Assembly (NCBI GenBank): GCA_039916485.1
Contig: JBDSLH010000041.1
Span: forward strand, 1-23,993
Direction: 5' to 3'
Length of the DNA: 23,993 nucleotides
DNA from: JAPUDQ01 sp039916485
Lineage (GTDB): Bacteria > Patescibacteriota > Saccharimonadia > Saccharimonadales > Saccharimonadaceae
In this document: in pieces, positions 14,288 through 23,993 of the stretch
Position numbering within the stretch: the stretch's first letter is position 1
Layout: each line of letters starts with the position of its first letter
The notes under the pieces: model-generated
Database searches by the model: none
Seen by the model: only the letters and a program-made list of their open reading frames with translations
What the model was told of the DNA's origin: nothing
Made by a program: the position numbers and the translations under genes

Positions 14288-14767
14288 CTAGGTCCGAGCG
14301 AAGTGTGCAAATGCACGGTTAGCTTCAGCCATCTTGTGTGTGTCTTCCTTTTTCTTGAAAGCTGCACCAGCTTCGTTGTAAGCGTCTACGATTTCAGCTG
14401 CGAGGCGTTCGTTGTAAGGAATTCCCTTACGTCCACGTGCTGATTGTACAAGCCACATAAATGCGTAGTGTTGCTGTCGGTGTCCCTGGATTGGGAATGG
14501 GATCTGGTAGTTTGCACCACCAACACGTCGGCTTTTCACTTCAAAACTTGGCAAAACATTACGGAATGCTTGCTCGAATACTTCCAGTGGTTCTTCAGAT
14601 TTTAATTTCTTTGCAGCGAGCTCAAGAGCGCTATAGACAGCTTTTTCGGCAACATATTTCTTACCGTCAAGCATAGATTTGTTGATAAGACGCTGGACCA
14701 GTACTGACTGATATTTACGGTCAGGATTGAGTTTACGCTGTAGTTTTTTGGTAACTTTACGAGGCAT
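14288..14767 (-). CDS. rpsG: 30S ribosomal protein S7
   Basis: 159 aa. S7 nucleates assembly of the 30S head and contacts E-site tRNA. MPRKVTKK at the start, LVQRLINKSMLDGKKYVAEK, VLPSFEVKSRRVGGANYQIP (the beta-hairpin) and the C-terminal KKKEDTHKMAEANRAFAHF are the family pattern. It starts 2 bases after rpsL stops, as in the canonical str operon. In E. coli S7 is the operon's autogenous repressor; no equivalent S12-S7 spacer is available here because the gap is only 2 bases. Confidence 0.98.
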   Translation of the reverse strand: MPRKVTKKLQRKLNPDRKYQSVLVQRLINKSMLDGKKYVAEKAVYSALELAAKKLKSEEPLEVFEQAFRNVLPSFEVKSRRVGGANYQIPFPIQGHRQQHYAFMWLVQSARGRKGIPYNERLAAEIVDAYNEAGAAFKKKEDTHKMAEANRAFAHFART

Positions 14768-14769
14768 GA

Positions 14770-15183
14770 CTACTTACCATCTTTCTTGGCACCGTATTTA
14801 CTACGGCCTTGTTTACGCTTGCTAACACCTTGGAGGTCGAGTGCACCACGAACGATGTGGTAACGAACACCTGGGAGGTCCGGCACACGTCCACCACGTA
14901 CGAGCACAACTGCGTGCTCCTGGAGGTTGTGACCTTCTCCACCGATGTACGCCCATACTTCTTGGTGGTTTGTCAGACGAACACGAGCAACTTTACGAAG
15001 CGCTGAGTTCGGCTTTTTAGGTGTCTTAGTCGTTACACGGATACAAACACCACGCTTTAGTGGCGCGTCTTGATTGTAGTAACGAGTTTTAAGTGCATTG
15101 TGAATACGACCGAGGTGAGGAGATTTACTCTTCTTACCAGCGGTCTTTCGCGGTTTGCGAACCAGTTGGTTGATTGTTGGCAT
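14770..15183 (-). CDS. rpsL: 30S ribosomal protein S12
   Basis: 137 aa from the ATG at 15183. S12 guards decoding at the A-site. It is the long form found in many Gram-positive bacteria, with an extra segment before QDAPLKRGVC. TPKKPNSALRKVARVRL and GGEGHNLQEHAVVLVRGGRVPDLPG are intact, including the lysines whose mutation gives streptomycin resistance, so S12 itself looks wild type. The open frame reaches 15234, but the start at 15183 gives the family N-terminus MPTINQLVRKPRK and has TTGGAG about 10 nt upstream. Confidence 0.97.
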   Translation of the reverse strand: MPTINQLVRKPRKTAGKKSKSPHLGRIHNALKTRYYNQDAPLKRGVCIRVTTKTPKKPNSALRKVARVRLTNHQEVWAYIGGEGHNLQEHAVVLVRGGRVPDLPGVRYHIVRGALDLQGVSKRKQGRSKYGAKKDGK

Positions 15184-15245
15184 AGAAAAACTACTCCAAT
15201 TACATCTAATATTGTTGTGCCGACGAACTACCACTTGCTAAAGGT

Positions 15246-15290
15246 GACGCCCGTAATGCATGAGCCAGGCAGCAAGCCTTCTCATACGTC
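15246..15290 (-). promoter_or_regulatory. Leader hairpin upstream of rpsL
   Basis: In the minus-strand leader ATGAG (15285-15281) pairs with CTCAT (15264-15260), AGGC pairs with GCCT around TTGCT, and outer GACG/CGTC (15290-15287 / 15249-15246) can close the structure. It sits in the middle of a ~160-nt leader between the predicted start (about 15346) and the rpsL ATG. A regulatory role is possible but not shown. Confidence 0.5.
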
Positions 15291-15352
15291 TTTTGTCTAT
15301 GGCGAATGTGTACACGTATATTCGTCATATCAAAAGAGGAAACTCATATACA

Positions 15353-15381
15353 ATATTAGCACAATTTGTATCTGTTGTCTA
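15353..15381 (-). promoter_or_regulatory. Promoter of the rpsL-rpsG-fusA operon
   Basis: TAGACA (15381-15376, 5/6), a 17-bp spacer and TAATAT (15358-15353, 4/6). The predicted start near 15346 gives a leader of about 163 nt. Its -35 directly abuts the plus-strand -35 at 15382. Confidence 0.65.
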
Positions 15382-15410
15382 TTGACGGTTTGTGAATCGT
15401 ATATAACAAT
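15382..15410 (+). promoter_or_regulatory. Candidate promoter of the divergent plus-strand gene
   Basis: TTGACG (15382-15387, 5/6), a 17-bp spacer and AACAAT (15405-15410, 4/6); a better-looking TATAAC box is at the short distance of 14. A small hairpin, GATCAC-tttttcc-GTGATC (15437-15455), lies in the resulting leader. The 15184-15501 gap otherwise holds only these divergent promoters and the rpsL leader. Confidence 0.45.
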
Positions 15411-15501
15411 ATACACATCCTTACGTGATGTGAGGTGATCACTTTTTCCGTGATCCAGTCATTCGTCGGGACATGGACGACGTAGTAGAAAGGCGGACGT
15501 G

Positions 15502-15828
15502 ATGTCCGAACTGATCAGAATACGACTCGTTAGGGTTCCTGGGCTCAGGACTCTGACCGACGCGCTTGCATATGGGGCAGATCCGTTGGTGAAGTTTAGG
15601 ATCCAAGTGACAAAATGCGCTTCTGGCCCAAAGGGAAACATGATTCGTGGCATCCAAGTCATCGGTCTTGAGCTAGACGAGGAGCACCTACGCGCACGAG
15701 CGTGCCTCAAAGTCCTACTCCACGAGCCGGTAGTTCTGACAACAGAAACCTTGAGGCCAAAAGGAACTGTTGAATTGGACGTCAACTTCTGGACTCACAC
15801 CGATGGGGAGCTCAGGATTCCCCTCTAA
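15502..15828 (+). CDS. Small protein of unknown function divergent from rpsL
   Basis: 108 aa, not recognised. Start at the ATG at 15502, with AAAGG about 8 nt upstream. It has no signal or membrane segment; short alternating hydrophobic stretches (LIRIRLVRV, KFRIQVTKC, RGIQVIGLEL, KVLLHEPVVLTTETL, TVELDVNFW) suggest a mainly beta fold. The DNA is visibly more G+C-rich than the flanking genes and it is the only plus-strand gene in the right-hand 14 kb, which hints at separate acquisition. A long frame on the opposite strand (15459-15785) is low-complexity and arginine/serine-rich, so the plus frame is preferred. Confidence 0.65.
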   Translation: MSELIRIRLVRVPGLRTLTDALAYGADPLVKFRIQVTKCASGPKGNMIRGIQVIGLELDEEHLRARACLKVLLHEPVVLTTETLRPKGTVELDVNFWTHTDGELRIPL

Positions 15829-15875
15829 CCCCGCACCTACTCGGTCGAGCCCTGCTCCCGAAAGGGGGCGGGGTT
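15827..15875 (+). terminator. GC-rich branched terminator-like structure
   Basis: AACCCCGC (15827-15834) pairs with GCGGGGTT (15868-15875). The interior can form a CCC-GAAA-GGG tetraloop hairpin (15857-15866). It starts inside the TAA stop of the plus gene and is followed by TTCGACATTTT. The gene converges on the GRAM-domain gene, so it may serve to insulate both. Confidence 0.5.
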
Positions 15876-15934
15876 TCGACATTTTAGACATTTTACCATC
15901 ACACAAAACACTTTATACCCATTCTAAAGGCACT

Positions 15935-15962
15935 AGACTGTCTTACTTAGATTGTCTTACGT
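15935..15962. repeat. Two-copy 14-bp tandem repeat
   Basis: AGACTGTCTTACTT and AGATTGTCTTACGT stand end to end, differing at two positions. The second copy covers the stop codon of the GRAM-domain gene. Probably a minor local duplication. Confidence 0.6.
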
Positions 15963-16460
15963 ATTCATAAGAGCTGAAATCTCACGTATCCAACGTTTCC
16001 TTTTATTAACAACGAAAGATTCTTTACCATTGGACGTTACTATTCGCAGACCATTAGGCACTATGCCAAGCATATTAAACGTCTCTATCGATTTTACCTC
16101 TCTGAGTGGTATTACGGTTTGGTGAACTTGTACATTGAAGCCGTGCGATTTGAAATGAAGGGCATCTCGTGTCAAGTACAACCAACCACCCACGGCTTCT
16201 CGTGGTTGTAAGTGATTAGCGCCTCCAGACAACAGCACTATCTCCTCTCCAAGCATATCTTTTTGCTCTGTATCTGAGCGACCAATCAAGAGTCTAACGA
16301 TAGCTGTAATTACCAAGCCAAAAAGCACGCCACTCAGCAATGCCGGCACACCTGCATTCAAAAAATTCAGGTACATAAACAAAAACCAAAGAGGTAAGCC
16401 AAATGCTAAACTGGATAGTATAAAGGTCTTGATATAGTTTGGTTTTACTTTTTGAGTCAT
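15957..16460 (-). CDS. Membrane protein with a C-terminal GRAM/PH-like domain
   Basis: 167 aa. Two transmembrane helices (about 11-33 and 36-58) are followed by a cytoplasmic domain (about 74-163) with the GRAM/bacterial-PH layout: GGANHLQPREAVGGWLYLTRDALHFKSHGF, then IPLREVKSIETFNMLGIVPNGLRIVTSNGKESFVV and a final helix KRWIREISALM. Such domains typically bind lipids or proteins at membranes. The ATG at 16460 lies 6 nt after a -10 box and has no Shine-Dalgarno, so it is probably leaderless. It sits alone between the rpoC terminator region and the small divergent gene. Confidence 0.8.
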   Translation of the reverse strand: MTQKVKPNYIKTFILSSLAFGLPLWFLFMYLNFLNAGVPALLSGVLFGLVITAIVRLLIGRSDTEQKDMLGEEIVLLSGGANHLQPREAVGGWLYLTRDALHFKSHGFNVQVHQTVIPLREVKSIETFNMLGIVPNGLRIVTSNGKESFVVNKRKRWIREISALMNT

Positions 16461-16466
16461 ACACTA

Positions 16467-16495
16467 ATGATACTTTCTTAATTAGATCATGACAA
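16467..16495 (-). promoter_or_regulatory. Leaderless-type promoter of the GRAM-domain gene
   Basis: TTGTCA (16495-16490, 5/6), a 17-bp spacer and TATCAT (16472-16467, 5/6) are followed 6 nt later by the ATG. The -35 lies within the left arm of the 16-bp inverted repeat. Confidence 0.7.
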
Positions 16496-16735
16496 TCAGA
16501 TGTAATTCTGTTGATCTCAGGCACCCCCACATAATGAACCCATAATTAAAAATAAATCACATGTTCTGATGACCCAGAACCAACTCCTTCTTTTGTCTTG
16601 ATACAAAAGAATCAAAACATCAAGTCACTATTACCCCTCCCCTGTCACCTGTTGTCAGCAATGACAATCAACCTGCGGAACTCTCCGTCGGCTGACGGTT
16701 CAAACAGTCCACGGTTTTAATCTGATTGTCATGAT
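16486..16735. repeat. 16-bp perfect inverted repeat, 218 bp apart
   Basis: ATCATGACAATCAGAT at 16486-16501 recurs as its exact reverse complement at 16720-16735. The 10-base core ATGACAATCA occurs a third time in direct orientation at 16660-16669. The left arm overlaps the -35 of the GRAM-gene promoter, so the repeat may be an operator or the end of a small element. Confidence 0.8.
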
Positions 16736-16820
16736 AGACACCCGAACATCTGAAGCTGCCAAGGAGTTTTCGGTTCCTTTGTCGGTACAAAGGAACAAAC
16801 AGATTCTCGGTTACAAAACA

Positions 16821-16848
16821 AAATAACCCGCCTTTCAGCGGGTTATTT
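16821..16848 (-). terminator. Intrinsic terminator of rpoBC
   Basis: An 11-bp perfect stem (AAATAACCCGC / GCGGGTTATTT) with a 6-nt loop is followed on the minus strand by TTTGTTTTG. It begins 16 bases past the rpoC stop codon. Confidence 0.92.
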
Positions 16849-16864
16849 CTCTACCTAAATCTGA

Positions 16865-20683
<3,819 letters not shown>

Positions 20684-20684
20684 A

Positions 20685-23600
20685 TTACACCTCCTCACTT
20701 TCTTTATCACTTGTTTCAAATTCTTCAGCTGTTTCGATACTCATACCGTCTTCGAGCTCAATAGCACCAAGCTCATCAGCTTCGTCACGAACAGTTTCAA
20801 CTTCACCGATTGGTTCGACAGGGACAGCAACGACGTCTGCATCGGCAACAAGGATATTTTCGGCGTCGATTGTTGCTTCATCTTCGATGAGGTCAACACG
20901 GAGTCCGAGTCCTTGGAGCTCTTTTACAAGAACGTTGAATGATTCAGGAATCTTAGGTCCCATGATCGGTTCGTTTTTGATGATGCTTTCGTATGCTTTC
21001 GCACGACCGTAGACATCGTCAGATTTGATCGTCAGCATTTCCTGGAGTGTTGTTGCAGCACCGTATGCTTCGAGTGCCCACACCTCCATCTCACCAAATC
21101 GTTGACCACCATTTTGCGCTTTACCACCGAGCGGCTGCTGGGTGACCATTGTGTATGGTCCGATAGAACGTGCGTGGATCTTGTCTGCAATCATGTGATG
21201 TAGCTTGATGATATACATGACACCGACAGTAGTTTTCTCCTGGAATGCATCCCCAGTACGACCGTCAAACAATTGGACTTTTCCGTCTCGTGGGAATCCA
21301 GCTTTTTCAAGCTGTTCTTCGATGACTTCGTTTGGTACACCGTTAAATGGAGGTGTAGAAACTTTGTAGCCAAGTGCTTTTGCTGCCATACCAAGGTGTG
21401 TTTCAAATAGCTGACCGAGGTTCATACGACTTGGGACACCGAGTGGGTTCAAGATAACGTCAACTGGGCTTCCGTCTTCCATAAATGGCATATCTTCTTC
21501 TGGAAGGATACGCGCGACGACACCCTTGTTACCATGACGACCAGCAAGTTTGTCACCGACAGCAATCTTGCGAAGCTGTGCGACATAGATCTGGATCTGC
21601 ATGAGGACGCCAGCTTTGAGTTCATGACCATTCTCTCGTGAGAATATCTTTACTCCGACAACTTTACCGTGCTTACCGTTGCTCATTCGCTGTGAAGTAT
21701 CACGGACATCTTTGGCTTTTTCACCGAAGATTGCACGGAGGAGACGCTCTTCTGAGCTGAGTTCTTGCTCACCTTTTGGCGTGATCTTACCGACGAGGAC
21801 GTCCCCGGCTTTTACTTCTGCACCGACACGGACAATACCGTCTTCGTCGAGGTGACGGAGTGATTCTTCGGATACATTCGGGATGTCACGAGTGACAATT
21901 TCAGGTCCGAGCTTGGTTTCACGGACTTCAACCATGAAGTCTTGGATGTTGATGCTAGTGAGATCGTCATCTTGGACAATTCGGTTACTGAGGATGATTG
22001 AGTCATCCATGTTGTAGCCATTCCATGGCATAAATGCGACAGTTAGGTCACGACCGAGTGCGAGCTCACCATCGGCGATACTTGCGCCTTCGATGAGAAT
22101 GTCACCTTTTTTGACTTTGTCGCCTCGACTGACACAAACGCGTTGGTTGATCGAACGATCGTCGTTACTCTGCTCAAAGTGAACAGGTTTGTACACACGG
22201 ACATCTTTTGGACTGTATGCTACGTGGATTTCATCAGCATCTGCTCGAACAACTTCACCGTCACCAGCAGCAACAATTAGCTGTGAAGTATTACGAGCGA
22301 TATCAGCTTCGATACCAGTACCAACAGTTGGTGCCTGAGTAGTGATCAGCGGTACTGCTTGACGTTGCATGTTTGATCCAGTGAGTGATCGGTCAATACG
22401 GTTCTTTTCAATGAACGGGATGAGCGCTGCAGTTGATCCGATGATATGCTTTCGTGAAGCATCCATAAATGTTACTTCTGACGCATCAACTTCACCTGGC
22501 TCGAGACGGATACGTGCGCTGACACGTCCTGATAGTGTGTTGTCTTTCATATCAATGTTAGCTTCAGCGATGATTTCGTTGGCTTCGTCGGCAGCATTAA
22601 GGTAGACAACATCATTAGTTACTTTGCCGTTAACAACGCGGCGGTATGGTGCTTCGATAAATCCGTACTCATTGATACGTGCATATGACGCAAGGTTGAG
22701 TACGAGTCCAATGTTGGCACCTTCTGGTGTTTCTACAGTACAGAGGCGACCATAGTGAGTCTTGTGCGCGTCACGGACTTCGAGACCGGCACGTTCACGT
22801 GATAGACCACCAGGACCCATTGAGCTGAGGCGTCGTTTGTGACTAAGCTCTGACATAGGGTTTGTTTGATCCATAAATTGGCTCAACTGGGAGCTTGCAA
22901 AGAATTCACGTACAGCAGCAACAACAGGTCGGGCGTTGATCAGTTGTGCAGGTGTAACTGTTTCGATGTCGCTGACACTCATGCGGTCTTTTGCGTTGCG
23001 GTCCATACGGAGCATACCGATACGGAACTGACGTGCAACAAGCTCACCGACGAGTTTGACACGACGGTTGCTGAGCGCATCAATGTCATCTTGTGGTTCT
23101 TGTGTGTTGTTTAGACGAATAATCTCACTAATGATAGCGACGAGATCTTCGAGACGCATGACACGGTTCTCGGTGGTGTTGGCGACATCCATTCCGAGAC
23201 GTTGGTTGATCTTGTAACGACCAACGCGACTAAAGTCAAAGCGCTTGAAATCAAAGAACATACGTTCGATCATGCCACGAGCGTTGTCAACAGTTGCGAG
23301 GTCACCTGGGCGGAGCTTACGGTAGACTTCGATCAGGGCTTCGTTCGTACCTTTGGTTGCATCTTTTTCAAGTGTTGCATCGATGTAGTTAATATCACCA
23401 GTATCTATGTCTTTAAAGAGCTCTTTGATACTCGCGTTTGTCGTGTGACCAAGAGCACGGAGCAGTGTTGTGACTGCAATCTTACGACGACGGTCGATTT
23501 TGACATACAGTGCACCACTCGTCGCTGTTTCAAACTCGAGCCATGCACCACGGCCTGGGATTAGCTTTGCACCGTAGAAGTTACGGCCTGCGTGACTGTC

Positions 23601-23993
23601 GGCTGTAAAGAAAATACCGGCAGAACGGATAAGCTGAGAAACAACGACCCGCTCAGCACCATTGATCACAAAAGTACCGCGTTCAGTCATCCATGGATAG
23701 TCACCAAGATAGATCTCTGACTCTTTGACTTCACCGGTAACTTTGTTTGTTAGCTCAACAACAGCCTTGAGAGGTGCATCGTAGCTGATGTTATCGTAAC
23801 GAGCTTCTGCTTCGCTGATTTTTGGATCTTCAAAGTGGTAATCTTTGAAACGTAACTCTAGTTTTTGTTCGGTATAGTCGCTGATCGGATTGATCTCTGC
23901 GAAAATTTCCCCAAGGCCTGTCTCGACGAACTCTTTCCAAGAGTTAATCTGATGGGCAATGAGGTTGGGCAGTTCAAGAGCGCTATCTTCTTG
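20685..23993 (-). CDS. rpoB: RNA polymerase subunit beta, 5' end outside the window
   Basis: 1102 residues are visible; the frame runs open to the window edge, where it reads LPNLIAHQINSWKEF, so only some 20-30 N-terminal residues are missing. The rifampicin region ASSQLSQFMDQTNPMSELSH (22815-22901, continuing KRRLSSMGPGG) has the contact residues Q, D, S, H, R and S in place; the position of E. coli L533 is Met. GRHGNKGVVARILPEEDMPF and the C-terminal GGQRFGEMEVWALEAYGA are canonical. After the usual end (LGLRVDLIEDE) there is an acidic tail of about 65 residues. The rpoC ribosome-binding site overlaps the last codons (AGTGAGGAGGTGTAA). Confidence 0.98.
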   Translation of the reverse strand, partial: QEDSALELPNLIAHQINSWKEFVETGLGEIFAEINPISDYTEQKLELRFKDYHFEDPKISEAEARYDNISYDAPLKAVVELTNKVTGEVKESEIYLGDYPWMTERGTFVINGAERVVVSQLIRSAGIFFTADSHAGRNFYGAKLIPGRGAWLEFETATSGALYVKIDRRRKIAVTTLLRALGHTTNASIKELFKDIDTGDINYIDATLEKDATKGTNEALIEVYRKLRPGDLATVDNARGMIERMFFDFKRFDFSRVGRYKINQRLGMDVANTTENRVMRLEDLVAIISEIIRLNNTQEPQDDIDALSNRRVKLVGELVARQFRIGMLRMDRNAKDRMSVSDIETVTPAQLINARPVVAAVREFFASSQLSQFMDQTNPMSELSHKRRLSSMGPGGLSRERAGLEVRDAHKTHYGRLCTVETPEGANIGLVLNLASYARINEYGFIEAPYRRVVNGKVTNDVVYLNAADEANEIIAEANIDMKDNTLSGRVSARIRLEPGEVDASEVTFMDASRKHIIGSTAALIPFIEKNRIDRSLTGSNMQRQAVPLITTQAPTVGTGIEADIARNTSQLIVAAGDGEVVRADADEIHVAYSPKDVRVYKPVHFEQSNDDRSINQRVCVSRGDKVKKGDILIEGASIADGELALGRDLTVAFMPWNGYNMDDSIILSNRIVQDDDLTSINIQDFMVEVRETKLGPEIVTRDIPNVSEESLRHLDEDGIVRVGAEVKAGDVLVGKITPKGEQELSSEERLLRAIFGEKAKDVRDTSQRMSNGKHGKVVGVKIFSRENGHELKAGVLMQIQIYVAQLRKIAVGDKLAGRHGNKGVVARILPEEDMPFMEDGSPVDVILNPLGVPSRMNLGQLFETHLGMAAKALGYKVSTPPFNGVPNEVIEEQLEKAGFPRDGKVQLFDGRTGDAFQEKTTVGVMYIIKLHHMIADKIHARSIGPYTMVTQQPLGGKAQNGGQRFGEMEVWALEAYGAATTLQEMLTIKSDDVYGRAKAYESIIKNEPIMGPKIPESFNVLVKELQGLGLRVDLIEDEATIDAENILVADADVVAVPVEPIGEVETVRDEADELGAIELEDGMSIETAEEFETSDKESEEV

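Larger units (their letters stand above)
16461..16820. other. Hairpin-rich non-coding region between rpoC and the GRAM-domain gene
   Basis: About 360 bases with no credible gene. It holds four hairpins: 16563-16580 (6 bp), 16588-16611 (TTCTTTTGT/ACAAAAGAA, 9 bp), 16685-16698 (CCGTC/GACGG, 5 bp) and 16773-16796 (GTTCCTTTGT/ACAAAGGAAC, 10 bp). The second and fourth share the TTTGT...ACAAA core, and AACTCCTT (16582) is repeated inverted as AAGGAGTT (16761). This organisation resembles small non-autonomous repeat elements (REP/MITE-like), though no transposase or target duplication is seen. Confidence 0.6.

Noticed and set aside
15459..15785. Minus-strand frame of 108 codons opposite the unknown plus gene
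   Set aside because: Low-complexity serine/arginine runs, no Shine-Dalgarno, and it would lie in the rpsL upstream region; the plus frame has a ribosome-binding site and a terminator.
15935..15962. Start of a CRISPR-like or tandem repeat array
   Set aside because: Only two imperfect 14-base units with no spacers and no Cas genes.
16461..16820. tRNA, tmRNA, 6S or RNase P RNA in the rpoC downstream gap
   Set aside because: No cloverleaf, no CCA end and none of the conserved core sequences of these RNAs could be found; the hairpins are simple dyads.
20684..20719. Upstream start for rpoC, adding 12 residues
   Set aside because: It would overlap rpoB by 35 bases and bypass an excellent AGGAGG placed 6 nt before the ATG at 20683.
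22815..22901. Rifampicin-resistance changes in RpoB
   Set aside because: The contact residues are wild type; Met at the E. coli L533 position and Ser at A532 are conservative, so resistance cannot be claimed.

Overview
The window is a translation and transcription supercluster from a bacterial chromosome, read almost wholly from the minus strand. The order (rpoB, rpoC, rpsL, rpsG, fusA, tuf, rpsJ, then rplC to rpsQ) is the ancestral bacterial str–S10 order, but it is broken up by small non-ribosomal genes. Moderate G+C, TGA read as stop (ATGA overlap at 5414-5417), short intergenic gaps, many small membrane proteins and strongly diverged RpoC and EF-G suggest Candidatus Saccharibacteria (TM7) or another Patescibacteria/CPR lineage. 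This assignment is an inference from gene content and sequence character, not a database match.

Layout in transcription order (right to left). (1) 23993-20685 rpoB (5' end outside the window) and 20683-16865 rpoC, with a strong terminator at 16821-16848. (2) 16820-16461 is a hairpin-rich non-coding stretch, followed by a GRAM/PH-like membrane protein (16460-15957). (3) A small plus-strand gene of unknown function (15502-15828) diverges from the rpsL promoter; the two predicted -35 boxes abut. (4) rpsL-rpsG-unknown 108-aa gene-fusA, ending in a bidirectional terminator at 11786-11821. (5) A small membrane protein, then tuf with its own promoter, leader and terminator. (6) Unknown genes at 9878-9423, 9055-9351 (+) and 8946-8260. 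(7) rpsJ, followed by its own terminator and so cut off from the rest of the S10 operon. (8) A cell-envelope island: YtxH-like protein, small 3-TM protein, VanY-type D,D-carboxypeptidase (+), secreted DUF3152-like metzincin protein and a single-pass membrane protein. (9) The rplC-rplD-rplW-rplB-rpsS-rplV-rpsC-rplP-rpmC-rpsQ operon, with its own promoter and a structured leader, running off the left edge.

The core genes build the ribosome (L3, L4, L23, L2, S19, L22, S3, L16, L29, S17, S10, S12, S7), drive elongation (EF-Tu, EF-G) and transcribe the genome (beta, beta'). The inserted genes look mainly envelope-related. Two styles of expression are visible. The core genes have Shine-Dalgarno sites, long leaders and tight stop/start coupling. 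Several inserted genes have a sigma70-like -10 box only 6-7 nt before the ATG, which predicts leaderless mRNAs.

The most unusual observations are in core proteins. RpoC has lost all eight zinc-ligand cysteines of its two zinc-binding domains by gapless substitution, and its normally near-invariant F-loop is rewritten. EF-G carries NKIN instead of NKxD in G4 and SGG instead of SAx in G5, the two motifs that recognise guanine. I found no tRNA, rRNA, CRISPR array or recognisable transposase gene.
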